A DNA stretch of 64,000 nt from assembly GCA_013178275.1 (NCBI GenBank), contig JABLWZ010000019.1:1-64000 (forward strand). The letters are read 5' to 3'. Position numbers and translations under genes: made by a program. The DNA is from Bacillota bacterium. Its GTDB lineage: Bacteria > Bacillota > Ch66 > Ch109. The notes beneath the pieces are model-generated. The model did not search any database, had not been told where the DNA came from, and saw only the letters and a program-made list of their open reading frames with translations. Below are positions 1 through 9,074 of the stretch, in pieces; within the stretch, counting starts at the first letter, position 1; each line of letters begins with the position of its first letter.

Positions 1-1761
1 ATCAGGTCAGGATCGAGGCCGCTTAATTTTTCGTTATTTGTTTTTTCTTTAAAAGCTACGTTATTGAACCCTTTTGGGAGGGGTTTAGTCAGGTGTTGCC
101 TTTCCGGAACTGTTATTTTCAGGACAGGGAGTGGGTTTGACGACGTTAGTTATATCTGGCGTAACCGCTACGAATATTGGCCGGATAACCGGGTAAAGAG
201 CGCTAGTACTGGCATTTTCAGCTTCAATCATATTAATTTTGATTACTACTACGATGAGAGCGGACGGGTATTTCTGATGAGGTACAAGTACGGAGTCAGC
301 ATTTCAAGCTCGGAACCGACCTACGATCGAAACCTGTGCTATTACCGGAATGGCTGGCTGCAAAAAATCCAGGATTCGGGACTCCCCAATAGTGTCCCAT
401 TCATCTATAATTATTACGACAACGGAAATATTGCCTCCGAGACCTCCTGTGCGGGTAGTGAGAACTACACTTACGACAGCAACAACCGGCTGACCCAGTG
501 GACCTATATCCCGACCAGCGGCAGTACGGTACAGCAGAACTACGCCTACGACGCGGCTGGGAACCTGACCAACAAGGGAGGGACTAGTTACTCGTATAAC
601 AATGCCAACCACATCACCAACGCCGGGTTCACCTACGACCACAACGGTAACCTGACCAGTGACGGGACCCGTACTTACACCTACAACGCCCTGGATCAAC
701 TGGTACAGGTAACCGGCGGCGGGATCACCGCCACCTATGAGTACGACTATAGCGGACTGAGGACCAGCAAGACCGTGAACGGGGTGACTACCACCTACAG
801 CTGGGATGCCCTGGGACGGCTGGTGAAAGAAACCGCCTCGGGCAGCTACACCTACTATACATATGACGCCAATGGCAATATACTGGGATTGGATAGGGCG
901 AGCGACAATACCTATATCGTGCACACCAACCAGCGGGGCGACGTGGTTTCGGTAACCGATAAAACCCACACCATCGTGGCCCAGTACCAATATGACCCGT
1001 GGGGAACCATCACCTCGTACACGGGGACCCTGAACCAGCCCTACCGCTACGCTGGGTACTGGTATGACGAAGAGACCGGGCTCTACTACCTGAAGAGCAG
1101 ATATTACAGCCCTACTCTGGGAAGGTTCTTGACCAGGGATGCTCATGGCTATATTAATATTACTAATCCTAAGACGTTAAATCTGTATGCTTACTGCGGG
1201 AATAATCCGGTAAATAGAACTGACCCTAGTGGGACAACACCGGGATATAATGATGCTACAGGTGAATGTACAAATAATCAGCCTGGAGTTACTTATACTG
1301 ATGTATCAGTAGCCGTTTATACTGATGATGAAGGGAATATAACGGGATATAGCGTAAACGGGAATTACATTAGCACAGAAAGTAGTTGGAGTGGCACAAG
1401 AGGTATTGGATTAAGTGGTCAGACGGAGGCTGGATTAGTCCTATCTGTAAATTGGCAAGTTGTGTGGGATGGTCAAGGAAATAAAGGAATTACCTTAACT
1501 TTTGTTCCCTTAACTGGTGGAGGAACTATAGACGCTAGTCTTTGTGGTGTATATTCAAGAACGGGTGCTATGACCATAAATGATTTAGGAGGATGGTCAA
1601 CTAATTTTGGAGGTTCGGTAGGATATGTGGTTACTGGTGGTGTTGAAAGGACTTACGGTAACAACTACACTGGTATGACATATTCTGGTGGAGTAGGAGT
1701 TGCTCCGGCAGAAGTACACGCAACAAGAAGTTATACTATTATGGTATACAAGTGGAAATAA
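1..1761 (+). CDS. RHS-repeat protein, C-terminal part with variable tip (partial at left edge)
   Basis: The frame is open to base 1, so the start may lie outside the window; the first candidate start inside is TTG at 64. The middle carries many YD/RHS repeats (for example YTYNALDQL and YTYDANGNI). These are followed by the RHS core end (RYYSPTLGRFLTRD, NLYAYCGNNPVNRTDPSG) near 1105-1230. The remaining ~170 residues are a glycine- and aromatic-rich, AT-richer tip I do not recognise. In this family, the tip after the core is the exchangeable effector domain of secreted polymorphic toxins. The first ~40 residues do not look RHS-like, so the gene may be truncated or rearranged. A membrane PH-domain gene follows at once. 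RHS identity is clear; a toxin function is inference. Confidence 0.8.
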   Translation: MRSGSRPLNFSLFVFSLKATLLNPFGRGLVRCCLSGTVIFRTGSGFDDVSYIWRNRYEYWPDNRVKSASTGIFSFNHINFDYYYDESGRVFLMRYKYGVSISSSEPTYDRNLCYYRNGWLQKIQDSGLPNSVPFIYNYYDNGNIASETSCAGSENYTYDSNNRLTQWTYIPTSGSTVQQNYAYDAAGNLTNKGGTSYSYNNANHITNAGFTYDHNGNLTSDGTRTYTYNALDQLVQVTGGGITATYEYDYSGLRTSKTVNGVTTTYSWDALGRLVKETASGSYTYYTYDANGNILGLDRASDNTYIVHTNQRGDVVSVTDKTHTIVAQYQYDPWGTITSYTGTLNQPYRYAGYWYDEETGLYYLKSRYYSPTLGRFLTRDAHGYINITNPKTLNLYAYCGNNPVNRTDPSGTTPGYNDATGECTNNQPGVTYTDVSVAVYTDDEGNITGYSVNGNYISTESSWSGTRGIGLSGQTEAGLVLSVNWQVVWDGQGNKGITLTFVPLTGGGTIDASLCGVYSRTGAMTINDLGGWSTNFGGSVGYVVTGGVERTYGNNYTGMTYSGGVGVAPAEVHATRSYTIMVYKWK

Positions 1762-1814
1762 AGTAAAGGGTTGATAATAAGCCTTAAGACGCTAGGCGTT
1801 AATGGAGAATTAGG

Positions 1815-2405
1815 ATGAAAGATTATATTGAAGAATTTAAAAAATATTTAGAATGGGAAGAGAAAATTCTATGGGAAGGGCACCCTGAAGCGAACATTTT
1901 CTTTACAAAATGGGATATAATATATGTTCCTATGGGTTTTTTCTTAATATTAGCCTTGTTAAAAACATTAACACTTGAAGATATACTTGGAATACAAATT
2001 ATTATTTTAGGACCTATTATTGTATTATATCTATTTGTGATTTTCGGAAGGTTCTTTTTTAAGTACGTTAACAAGAAGCGAACTGTTTATTATGTTACAA
2101 ACAAAAGAATACTGGTTTATAATAAATCTAGCGAGAGAATCATCCGTGAGATTCATATTCACTCAATAAAAAATATAACGAAAGATATTCATAACAACAG
2201 AATGGGAACAATAGAATTTGGAGAAACACCAATAATGCAAATGTTTGGAGGAAATACAGGTTTTGACTATTTCGAGACATTAGAGAGATTTGCCGAGAAA
2301 TTAGGTAAAATTTTCTATGGTTCAGGTCCAATGGTCCCGATATTTTATGATATTAAAGATGCTGAATCTGTGTATAGAATGGTTAATGAACTTAGGAGAA
2401 AATAA
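1815..2405 (+). CDS. Membrane-anchored PH-like domain protein (possible RHS partner)
   Basis: This 196-residue protein begins with a charged stretch ending in WEGHPEA. Two hydrophobic segments follow at about residues 37-56 and 60-82. The soluble C-terminal part (YYVTNKRILVYN, then IHIHSIKNI) resembles the bacterial PH-like (bPH2/YdbT) fold. It begins 53 bases after the RHS gene, is similarly AT-rich, and is followed by a strong terminator, so the pair may be one transcript. Small genes directly downstream of RHS tips are often immunity genes; that role here is inference from position. The ATG start is preceded by gagaattagg. Confidence 0.65.
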   Translation: MKDYIEEFKKYLEWEEKILWEGHPEANIFFTKWDIIYVPMGFFLILALLKTLTLEDILGIQIIILGPIIVLYLFVIFGRFFFKYVNKKRTVYYVTNKRILVYNKSSERIIREIHIHSIKNITKDIHNNRMGTIEFGETPIMQMFGGNTGFDYFETLERFAEKLGKIFYGSGPMVPIFYDIKDAESVYRMVNELRRK

Positions 2406-2421
2406 ACACAAACACCATCAC

Positions 2422-2455
2422 TCCAGTTCCCCGCAAAACTGGGGTTTTCTTTTTT
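2422..2455 (+). terminator. Rho-independent terminator after the RHS/PH pair
   Basis: CCAGTT at 2423-2428 pairs with AACTGG at 2437-2442 around an 8-base loop, followed by a T-rich run. Confidence 0.7.
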
Positions 2456-2658
2456 GTGGGTGGATTTACCTGCATTCATCATACGGATGAATGACTGGAG
2501 GGCATCGAGGACAGCGAGAGGATGAATTTTGCTCTGCTTTTCGATGGCCTCCTGGGGCATTGTCGTAAAGGTGGGAGGGAGAAGGAAGGGCCAGAGAAAT
2601 AAACCTGGCCCTTTTGCTGATCGATTAGACTAATAAACGCTGCCGTTCTTGACCATGC

Positions 2659-2936
2659 TCAGGGGAACAGAGTACAGTATAGGTCTCTTTCCACAGGCAG
2701 GCCGAGAGGGCCGCGAATCTCCTGCAGTTCATCCAGCTGAAGTACCCGAGTTCGGTTTCGAATCCCTTGACCAGGCCAAAGAAGAGGAGGTCATTGGGGT
2801 CGTATTCCGTGGCGGGTTGACACCGGTGATGCTTCTCGCTGTCAACCTTATTAAGCCCCGGTAAATAAGATGGCAGAAACATGGCAGGAACAGGTGGTAC
2901 TTTTATCGTATAATGATAATCGGGAAAGCCGTTCAT
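2659..2936 (-). pseudogene. DUF2958-family remnant with frameshift
   Basis: Reading leftward, one frame gives ATEYDPNDLLFFGLVKGFE and then ELGYFS, which matches DUF2958, a small family found on plasmids and integrative elements. After GYFS the family pattern continues only in another frame, as LDELQEIRGPLGLPVERDL then YCTLFP and a stop at 2659-2661. One missing base near 2736-2740 explains the break. The N-terminal third is less family-like and may carry more damage. It is probably non-functional, a trace of a former mobile element. A sequencing error is the alternative. Confidence 0.6.
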
Positions 2937-3300
2937 TCTTGGGCGGCAATTTTGTTATTGGGATAGAGCCATGTCCGCGTTCAGTTCGCGTTTAGTCCGA
3001 AAAAATGCTTAAAAAGCGTCAAAATACCGTTTCAATCTTACCTTTTGTAGAAGCGGCAAATTGAAAGAAGCTGTTTTGTACTAAGAGTGACGTTGGATCG
3101 CAGCTTGTTTTTTGTAGAAACTGCGTTTTGTGTCTAAAATGTCTAATCAAATAATCAATATAGCACCAATGACAATAAAAGAATGGGAAAAAGAAAGTAG
3201 AACAGTATTACGGGCGGACCGCTTCTTTCACCCGCTTGCTTCTCAGGCTGTAGTCCAACTGTCATGGAAACGGCGGACTGTACAGGTTTGTTTTTACGCT

Positions 3301-3390
3301 ATCGGAAAGTATATTTAGAAGACTTTCCGATGCAAGCAAGTGCAGCTACGGCTCCCGCCCCCGCCCGTGGCGGTAGCCTAGCTTTCTTTG
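3301..3390 (+). repeat. Dispersed hairpin repeat, copy A
   Basis: ATCGGAAAGT (3301-3310) pairs with ACTTTCCGAT (3322-3331), followed by gcaagcaagtg. A second structure then pairs GGCTcCCGCC with GGCGGtAGCC and ends in tagctttctttg. Copies B (29381) and C (37671) share this order of parts. Copy A is the most diverged in its 3' half. Confidence 0.65.
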
Positions 3391-3435
3391 TTGCAGCTGC
3401 GAATGGCGGTTTGTTTTTATCGTTAGGAAGTCGGC

Positions 3436-3464
3436 TTGTGTGGGTATCGGCAATGGAATATAAT
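3436..3464 (+). promoter_or_regulatory. Candidate sigma-A promoter for the hutP-like/aroH/aroF operon
   Basis: A perfect TATAAT (3459-3464) lies 17 bases after TTGTGT (3436-3441). It would leave a leader of about 130 bases before the HutP-family start. The -35 match is weak. Confidence 0.45.
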
Positions 3465-3603
3465 GAAAAAGGTAACCCGTTCGGCGCTTTAAAAGATGGC
3501 TTACAAATCAATCGTGATAAAGATCGGGTGCCGAATAGATAAAACGGGGAGAAGGCGTATTGAAAAGATATTCGACTCGGATACCGGGAAATGGGGTGGT
3601 GTC

Positions 3604-4011
3604 TTGAGCAGCAAGCAGGTGGCCAGTGCGGCGATAAGGATGGCCCTGAGCGTCAACCGGACCCAGGAGGTAAATCTGAAAAAGGCCCTGGCGGAAGAGG
3701 GGATCAAGAGCGTCGCGGTCGATTATGGCGGAGAGTTCGTGAGCTCGGTGGGCAAAATCGTCGAGCGGGCGGTGGTGGCCGCCAAGAGAGAAGGGGTCAT
3801 CAAGGACACCCACCCCGACGAGGGGGCTATCGCGGGGGCGACTCGGGAGGCTCTCAGCCAGATAATGCCCAAGGCGCTGGGCCTGAACGTGGGAGGTAAG
3901 ATCGGCATCGCGCGCTGCCAGGACCACATCAGCGTGGCCATCTTCTTCGGCATCGGCCTCCTGCACCTGGACGAGGTGGCCATCGGGCTCGGACACCGGG
4001 CGGTGCCCTAA
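3604..4011 (+). CDS. HutP-family protein
   Basis: The 135-residue product (from TTG 3604) resembles HutP, the Bacillus histidine- and Mg-dependent RNA-binding antiterminator of the hut operon. The C-terminal block (DHISVAIFFGIG, then VAIGLGHRAVP) matches the HutP core with its metal-binding histidines. VDYGGEFVSSVGKIVERAV matches the central region. The frame is open back to 3496, but family alignment and the GGGGTGGTG ribosome site favour TTG at 3604. It sits directly ahead of aroH and aroF, so it may regulate aromatic amino-acid synthesis rather than histidine use. That regulatory role is inference. Confidence 0.75.
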   Translation: MSSKQVASAAIRMALSVNRTQEVNLKKALAEEGIKSVAVDYGGEFVSSVGKIVERAVVAAKREGVIKDTHPDEGAIAGATREALSQIMPKALGLNVGGKIGIARCQDHISVAIFFGIGLLHLDEVAIGLGHRAVP

Positions 4012-4040
4012 CCGGTAAATTCAATGAAGGAGATTACATA

Positions 4041-4406
4041 TTGTCGACCATGGTAAGGGCGGTCCGGGGCGCGACCACGGTGGAGGAGAACAGCGCGGAG
4101 GCGATCCTCGGCGCCACCGGGGAAATGCTGCGGAGGATAATGGAGGTAAACCGGATCGAGGTAGGGGACCTGGTGAGCGTGATATTCAGCATGACCGAAG
4201 ACTTAAACGCTGTTTTTCCCGCCCGGGCGGCTCGGGAGATGGGATGGAACCGGATTCCGCTGATGTGCTGCCGGGAGATCGAAGTCCCCGGTTCGCTCGC
4301 GAGGTGCATCCGGGTATTGATCCACTTCCACACCTCCCTCCCGCCGCATCAGCTGGCGCCGGTTTACCTGCGGGAGGCCGTAAGACTCAGAGAGGACCTT
4401 ATATAA
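4041..4406 (+). CDS. aroH: Chorismate mutase, AroH class
   Basis: This 121-residue protein has the AroH fold signatures: the N-terminal VRAVRGATTVEENSAEAI, central SVIFSMTEDLNAVFPA, and IPLMCCREIEVPGSL followed by CIRVLIH. The conserved arginines and glutamate of the trimeric active site are present. It converts chorismate to prephenate in the cytosol, toward phenylalanine and tyrosine. The TTG start follows AAGGAG by about 9 bases. It lies between the HutP-family gene and aroF, apparently in one operon. Confidence 0.93.
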   Translation: MSTMVRAVRGATTVEENSAEAILGATGEMLRRIMEVNRIEVGDLVSVIFSMTEDLNAVFPARAAREMGWNRIPLMCCREIEVPGSLARCIRVLIHFHTSLPPHQLAPVYLREAVRLREDLI

Positions 4407-4436
4407 GCATTATTCGCACTACACGGGGGAAGCAGA

Positions 4437-5267
4437 TTGAACAGCGATCGCAAGTATTCCAGAAGAGAACATCCAGAAGACTCCCTGGTGAAGATAAACG
4501 ACCGGATCACCATCGGCGGGCCGGAGGTCGTGATTATAGCCGGCCCGTGCGCGGTGGAGGGCCGGGACCTCTACCTGGAAGCGGCCCGGCTGGTGAAAAA
4601 GGCAGGGGCTTCCATCCTCCGGGGAGGGGCCTTCAAGCCGCGTACCTCTCCGTACTCATTCGACGGTTTAAAGGAAGCGGGACTCGAGATACTGGCCGAG
4701 GCGAAAAAAGAGACGGGACTTCCAGTGGTCACCGAGGTGATGGACGCGAGGGACCTGGAAGCGATCCTCCAGGTGGCTGACATACTCCAGATCGGCAGCC
4801 GCAACATGCAGAATTACACCCTGCTCCGCGAGGTGGGTCAGGTCGACCGGCCGGTGCTGCTGAAGCGCGGGTTCGCGGCCACGATCAAGGAGTGGCTGAT
4901 GGCGGCGGAGCATATCATGGACGCCGGGAATGAAAGGGTCATCCTCTGCGAAAGAGGTATAAGGACCTTCGAGACCTATACCCGCAACACCATCGACCTC
5001 GGAGCGGTAGTGGCGGTAAAGGAGCTGTCGCACCTCCCGGTGGTTGTCGACCCCAGCCACGGGACCGGGCGGGCCAGTATGGTCAGACCGGTGGCCCGGG
5101 CCGCGATAGCAGCCGGGGCTGACGGCCTGCTGGTTGAAGTGCACCAGGACCCGGAGAACGCTTTATCCGACGGGTTCCAGTCGATCACCCCCGAGGAGTT
5201 CCGGCGGCTGATGGCGGAGGTGTCCGGCATAACCACGGTCATAGACCGCCAGATATACCGATTCTAG
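4437..5267 (+). CDS. aroF: 3-deoxy-7-phosphoheptulonate synthase (DAHP synthase)
   Basis: The 276-residue product is a type I-beta DAHP synthase, which condenses phosphoenolpyruvate and erythrose 4-phosphate at the head of the shikimate pathway. Signature segments are IIAGPCAVEG, ILRGGAFKPRTSPYSF, LQIGSRNMQN, LLKRGFAATIKEW, ILCERGIRTFE and VVVDPSHGTGR. The length fits the core enzyme without an extra regulatory domain. The start is TTG, and GTG at 4491 is a possible later start. It is the third gene after the HutP-like gene and aroH, linking the first pathway step with the chorismate branch. Confidence 0.95.
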   Translation: MNSDRKYSRREHPEDSLVKINDRITIGGPEVVIIAGPCAVEGRDLYLEAARLVKKAGASILRGGAFKPRTSPYSFDGLKEAGLEILAEAKKETGLPVVTEVMDARDLEAILQVADILQIGSRNMQNYTLLREVGQVDRPVLLKRGFAATIKEWLMAAEHIMDAGNERVILCERGIRTFETYTRNTIDLGAVVAVKELSHLPVVVDPSHGTGRASMVRPVARAAIAAGADGLLVEVHQDPENALSDGFQSITPEEFRRLMAEVSGITTVIDRQIYRF

Positions 5268-5298
5268 GCGTGCCTGATGCTCGCGGGACAAGAAAAAA

Positions 5299-5328
5299 CT
5301 GACAACCCGCCGCCTAATATGCTAAAAT
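5299..5328 (+). promoter_or_regulatory. Candidate promoter for cmk
   Basis: CTGACA (5299-5304) and TAAAAT (5323-5328) are separated by 18 bases. A TG one base before the -10 gives an extended -10. Confidence 0.55.
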
Positions 5329-5352
5329 AACTACTGACGGAGGATTGAAGGA

Positions 5353-6036
5353 TTGTCGGTATCTCGCAGACCAGTTATCGCGATCGATGGGCCCGCGGGG
5401 GCCGGAAAGAGTACGGTCGCCCGCATCGTTGCCGATCGACTGCAGCTTCTCTATATCGACTCCGGCGCCATGTACCGCGCCCTTACCTGGAAGGCGATTC
5501 TGAAGGAAGTCAGCCCGGATGACCAGGAAGGGCTGGAGCGGCTGGCCGAGGATACTAAAATACAACTTATAAACGACCCGGAAGCGGACAACCGGGTGTT
5601 TTGTGATCACCAGGATGTGACCAGCGAGATTCGCGGCCCTGAGGTTTCCAAGCAGGTTTCCCAGGTTGCGAAGGTTCCTGGGGTCAGAAAACAGATGCTT
5701 CGTCTGCAAAGGGGCTTGGGATTACAGGGCGGTATAGTGATGGACGGCAGAGATATCGGATCTGAGGTTTTCCCAGATGCCGATTTTAAATTTTTTTTAA
5801 CAGCTTCACCGGACAAGAGAGTTGAAAGAAGACAGCTGGAACAGATAGAGAAGGGGTTTCAGTATAATTTAGAAGAACTGAAAAGGGAGATGCTAGAGAG
5901 GGACCAGACGGATATGCAGAGGGAAATGGGGCCGCTGGTCAAGGTGCCTGATGCTATCGAGATCGATACCACTGACATGACCCTCGATCAGGTGGTCAGA
6001 CGAGTGCTGGAGATAGTAAACGGGGGAGAAAAATAG
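5353..6036 (+). CDS. cmk: Cytidylate kinase
   Basis: The 227-residue protein phosphorylates CMP and dCMP to diphosphates. The P-loop IDGPAGAGKSTVA is at residues 11-23, followed by LYIDSGAMYRALTW. The VMDGRDIGSEVFPDADFKFF block and the closing lid region (ERRQLEQIEKG) are typical of bacterial Cmk. TTG start after GGAGG. In Clostridia cmk commonly precedes plsC and ispH-rpsA, exactly as here, and the three are nearly contiguous. Confidence 0.95.
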   Translation: MSVSRRPVIAIDGPAGAGKSTVARIVADRLQLLYIDSGAMYRALTWKAILKEVSPDDQEGLERLAEDTKIQLINDPEADNRVFCDHQDVTSEIRGPEVSKQVSQVAKVPGVRKQMLRLQRGLGLQGGIVMDGRDIGSEVFPDADFKFFLTASPDKRVERRQLEQIEKGFQYNLEELKREMLERDQTDMQREMGPLVKVPDAIEIDTTDMTLDQVVRRVLEIVNGGEK

Positions 6037-6037
6037 A

Positions 6038-6658
6038 ATGCTGTACCGGTTGGCAAGGTTCTTTTTTCGTGTCTTGTTCCGCCTTTTATGGCGGTGGAGG
6101 GTTGAAGGCCTGGAGAATTTCCCCAGGGAAGGGCCAGTGGTGCTGGTAGCCAACCACGTAAGCTTATGGGACCCTATAGCGGCTGCATGTGCAGTGCCGA
6201 GGATGGTACACTTCATGGCCAAGGAGGAGCTTTTTCAATACCCGGTTCTGGGCAAGGCCCTGGTCAGGATAGGGGTCTTCCCAGTGAAAAGAGGAAAACC
6301 GGACCGCAACGCGATACGAAGATCGCTGGAATTACTGGAAGAGAAGAAGGTGCTGGGGATATTCCCCGAGGGCACCCGCAGCAAGACCGGTGAGCTGCAG
6401 AAGCCGCACCCGGGGGCGGCTATGATCGCCCTGAAGGCTGGCTCCCCGGTGGTCCCGGTGGCATGCCTGGGAACGGTGGGGTTGTGGAAGAAGATATTCA
6501 AGAAGGATGCCCTGGTGATAAGGATAGGGGCCCCGGCTTACTACGAGGAATACTGCGAGCAGCGTTTGAGCGCCAAGTGCCTGGAGAACATCAGCGAAGA
6601 CATCATGAAACGGGTAGCGATGATCATGGAGGAGAATGGCGTAAACCAGAATGATTGA
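6038..6658 (+). CDS. plsC: 1-acyl-sn-glycerol-3-phosphate acyltransferase
   Basis: The 206-residue membrane-associated enzyme makes phosphatidic acid from lysophosphatidic acid. The catalytic NHVSLWDP (HX4D) motif is near residue 39. [14 protein letters not shown] and [14 protein letters not shown] follow in the usual order. An N-terminal hydrophobic segment ([11 protein letters not shown]) could hold it at the membrane. It overlaps the next gene by 8 bases, suggesting translational coupling. Confidence 0.93.
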   Translation: MLYRLARFFFRVLFRLLWRWRVEGLENFPREGPVVLVANHVSLWDPIAAACAVPRMVHFMAKEELFQYPVLGKALVRIGVFPVKRGKPDRNAIRRSLELLEEKKVLGIFPEGTRSKTGELQKPHPGAAMIALKAGSPVVPVACLGTVGLWKKIFKKDALVIRIGAPAYYEEYCEQRLSAKCLENISEDIMKRVAMIMEENGVNQND

Positions 6659-8732
6659 AATAATCAGGGCGCAGGCCGCGGGGTTCTGCTCCGGGGTGAA
6701 GCGGGTACTCAGGATGGCGGAAGAGACGCTTTCCGGGGTAGATGAAGAGGTGAAGGTATACTCCCTTGGACCGCTGGTGCACAACCAGGCGGTGATAAAT
6801 AGGTTTGCCGACAAAGGGGTGCAGGTGATCGATTCGCTGGACGATATCCCCGAGGGAAGCGGAGCCGTCAGGCTGATTATCCGGTCTCACGGGGTAGGGC
6901 CCGAGGTGCTGCAGGAAGCTGAAAGGCGCGGGATAGAGATCGTCGACGGCACCTGTCCGCTGGTGAAGCGGGTCCAGATGATCGCCGACCAGCTTCGTCG
7001 GGAGGGATACCCGATCGTGGTCCTCGGGGAGCGGGAGCATCCCGAGGTGGTGGGGATCATGGCCTGGGCGGGCGAGAACGCCACAGCGGTCATAGATGAG
7101 CAGGAAGCGGAGAGGTTAAACGGTTTTTCGCGGCTGGGCCTGGTATCCCAGACCACCCAGACGCTTGAAAAATATGAAAAGGTTGGTTCTATACTCCTGA
7201 AGCAGGCCGAGGAACTGCGGACCTTCAACACGGTCTGCAAGGCCACCCGGGTAAGGCAGTCGGCAGCGTGCGATCTGGCCGGCCAGGTAGACCTGATGGT
7301 CGTGGTCGGGAGCCGGATGAGCGCCAACACCAAGCAGCTGACACGGGTTTGTTCCGCAACCGGTACGGACACCCATATGGTGGAAGACGCCTCGGAAGTT
7401 GACGCTTCCTGGTTAAAAGGCGTTTCCCGGGTGGGAGTTACCGCCGGGGCTTCTACTCCGGAATGGATTATTGAGGAGGTTGTTAGTAGGATGTCAGAGA
7501 TGGAGAGGGAAAGGGAAAATGTTTTGATGGAGCCGGTTATCGGTGAGCAGGCTGAGGTAACAGCGCCGGAAGAGAATCAGGCGGTGTCTGAGGAGCTGGT
7601 AAACCAGGACACGATGGAAGCGCAGCTGACCCGTGATATGCCCGACCTGCGTCAGGGGAACATTATCAAGGGCAAGGTGGTACAGGTCAAGGACGACGAG
7701 GTGCTGGTGGATGTAGGAGGCAAGTCGGAGGGGGTAATCCCCCTGCGTGAGCTGTCGATAAGAAATATCTCCTCGGCCAAGGAACTGGTCAAGACCGGGG
7801 ATGAGATAGAGGTCGCCGTGGTCAGGTCTGAAAACGATGAGGGCACCATGATCCTCTCCAAGCGCCGGGCCGATCAGATGCGCGCCTGGGACGGCCTGGA
7901 AGAGGCCTACAACAATAAGACCGAGCTGAAAGGCGAGGTCGTACAGGTGGTTAAAGGCGGACTGCTGGTAGATGTGGGCGCGCGGGGTTTCGTACCCGCC
8001 TCCCTGATCGAGCGTGGATACGTGAGCAACCTGGACAAGTATCCGGGCACCGTGCTGCGGCTCCGGGTCATCGACCTGGACCGCGGCAAGAACAAGATAG
8101 TGCTGTCGCAGAAGGCCATCCTGGAGGAGGAGTACAACGGGGCCCGAAAGGAACTCTGGGAGAGCATCGAGCCCGACCAGCGGCGCCGGGGCGTGGTCAG
8201 GCGCCTGACCAGTTTCGGGGCCTTCGTCGATATCGGCGGTGCGGATGGACTGCTGCACATCTCGGAGATGTCCTGGAAGCATATCGGGCACCCGTCAGAG
8301 GTGGTCCAGGAGGGCGACGAGGTCGAGGTATACGTCCTGGCGGTCGATAAAGAGCGGCAGCGGATCTCACTGGGACTGAAGCAGATCGTTCCCAGCCCCT
8401 GGGACCTGGCCGCTGAGAAATACGGCATCGGACAGATCGTGAACGGCCGCGTGGTGCGAACGGTTCCCTTCGGGGCCTTCGTCCAGATCGAGCCGGGGGT
8501 CGAGGGACTGGTCCATATCTCCCAGCTGGCGCCTTACCGGGTGGCCAAGGTGGAGGACGTGGTAAAGGTCGAAGATGAGATACCGGTGAAGATCATCGAC
8601 TTCAAGCCGCAGGAGCAGAGGATGAGCCTGAGCCTCAGCGCGGCCCGGGAGGAAATGGAGCAGGAGGCCCAGCAGGAGATATACACCGAGTATAAAGACC
8701 AGCAGAAGTTCGACGGGTCTGAGGAGGGATAG
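6651..8732 (+). CDS. ispH: Fused 4-hydroxy-3-methylbut-2-enyl diphosphate reductase / ribosomal protein S1
   Basis: Residues 1-280 are IspH (LytB), the last step of the non-mevalonate isoprenoid pathway. The iron-sulfur ligands are C13 ([10 protein letters not shown]), about C102 (GTCPLVKR) and about C197 (NTVCKATR). After an acidic linker come four S1 RNA-binding repeats at roughly 335-400, 420-485, 505-575 and 590-660, each with an FV-D/G pattern such as [19 protein letters not shown]. This IspH-RpsA fusion is characteristic of Clostridia. The frame is continuous, so the fusion is not an assembly seam. The isoprenoid product feeds the fni and prenyl synthase genes elsewhere in the window. 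Confidence 0.95.
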   Translation: MIEIIRAQAAGFCSGVKRVLRMAEETLSGVDEEVKVYSLGPLVHNQAVINRFADKGVQVIDSLDDIPEGSGAVRLIIRSHGVGPEVLQEAERRGIEIVDGTCPLVKRVQMIADQLRREGYPIVVLGEREHPEVVGIMAWAGENATAVIDEQEAERLNGFSRLGLVSQTTQTLEKYEKVGSILLKQAEELRTFNTVCKATRVRQSAACDLAGQVDLMVVVGSRMSANTKQLTRVCSATGTDTHMVEDASEVDASWLKGVSRVGVTAGASTPEWIIEEVVSRMSEMERERENVLMEPVIGEQAEVTAPEENQAVSEELVNQDTMEAQLTRDMPDLRQGNIIKGKVVQVKDDEVLVDVGGKSEGVIPLRELSIRNISSAKELVKTGDEIEVAVVRSENDEGTMILSKRRADQMRAWDGLEEAYNNKTELKGEVVQVVKGGLLVDVGARGFVPASLIERGYVSNLDKYPGTVLRLRVIDLDRGKNKIVLSQKAILEEEYNGARKELWESIEPDQRRRGVVRRLTSFGAFVDIGGADGLLHISEMSWKHIGHPSEVVQEGDEVEVYVLAVDKERQRISLGLKQIVPSPWDLAAEKYGIGQIVNGRVVRTVPFGAFVQIEPGVEGLVHISQLAPYRVAKVEDVVKVEDEIPVKIIDFKPQEQRMSLSLSAAREEMEQEAQQEIYTEYKDQQKFDGSEEG

Positions 8733-8735
8733 GCC

Positions 8736-8945
8736 ATTCCATACTACAGCTTTGTCTGCCGAGAGTGCGGAAAAGAGTTTGAGGCCAAGGTTGCGGTCGC
8801 GGATAAGGACAAGGTGAAGTGCCCTTCCTGCGAGGCCGGGAATCCGAGGCAGATATTCACCAGCGTGGGGATGGTGATGAAGTCTTCCGGCGGTGATGCC
8901 GGGGGTTCCTCGTGCGACACCTGCCAGAACCGGCAGTTTGGTTGA
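8736..8945 (+). CDS. FmdB-family zinc-ribbon protein with ATT start
   Basis: This 69-residue product begins PYYSFVCRECGKEFEAK and has two CxxC knuckles (CREC and CPSC), the FmdB-type zinc ribbon. A third pair (CDTC) lies near the C-terminus. An in-frame TAG, the stop of the upstream gene, sits at 8730-8732, so translation cannot begin earlier than 8733. The only start giving the family N-terminus is ATT at 8736, placed 8 bases after GAGGAGG. The function of FmdB-like proteins is poorly known; they may act in regulation or metal handling. Confidence 0.75.
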   Translation: MPYYSFVCRECGKEFEAKVAVADKDKVKCPSCEAGNPRQIFTSVGMVMKSSGGDAGGSSCDTCQNRQFG

Positions 8946-8996
8946 GCGGTTTAGACCGGTCCGGCGGACCGGCGGGTGAGAATAAACTGTGATTTA

Positions 8997-9037
8997 AACC
9001 CTGGGGCCGGGTCTAAAACGGCTGTAGGGTTTTTCTT
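8997..9037 (+). terminator. Possible terminator upstream of mobA
   Basis: AACCCT pairs with AGGGTT across a long loop, followed by TTTCTTT. A GC-rich palindrome (CCGGTCC/GGACCGG) lies just before it. The loop is long, so confidence is low. Confidence 0.3.
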
Positions 9038-9074
9038 TACACCTTCTATTCATTTCGTGTTTGGAGTGAAATCA

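Larger units (their letters stand above)
2456..3435. other. Gene-poor accessory stretch
   Basis: This stretch holds a degraded DUF2958 gene on the minus strand and, at its right end, copy A of a dispersed hairpin repeat. Short open frames at 3130-3318 and 3264-3542 run into the repeat, lack a good ribosome binding site and show no recognisable family. The bases around 3000-3200 are AT-rich. I see no other gene, and the region looks like decayed mobile or accessory DNA. Confidence 0.5.

Noticed and set aside
304-1146. 280-residue open frame on the minus strand
   Set aside because: It is a shadow of the RHS repeats, whose regular codon pattern keeps the opposite frame open. It shows no family motif.
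3130-3542. Two small plus-strand frames (62 and 92 residues)
   Set aside because: Both run into repeat copy A, lack a ribosome binding site and have no recognisable domain.
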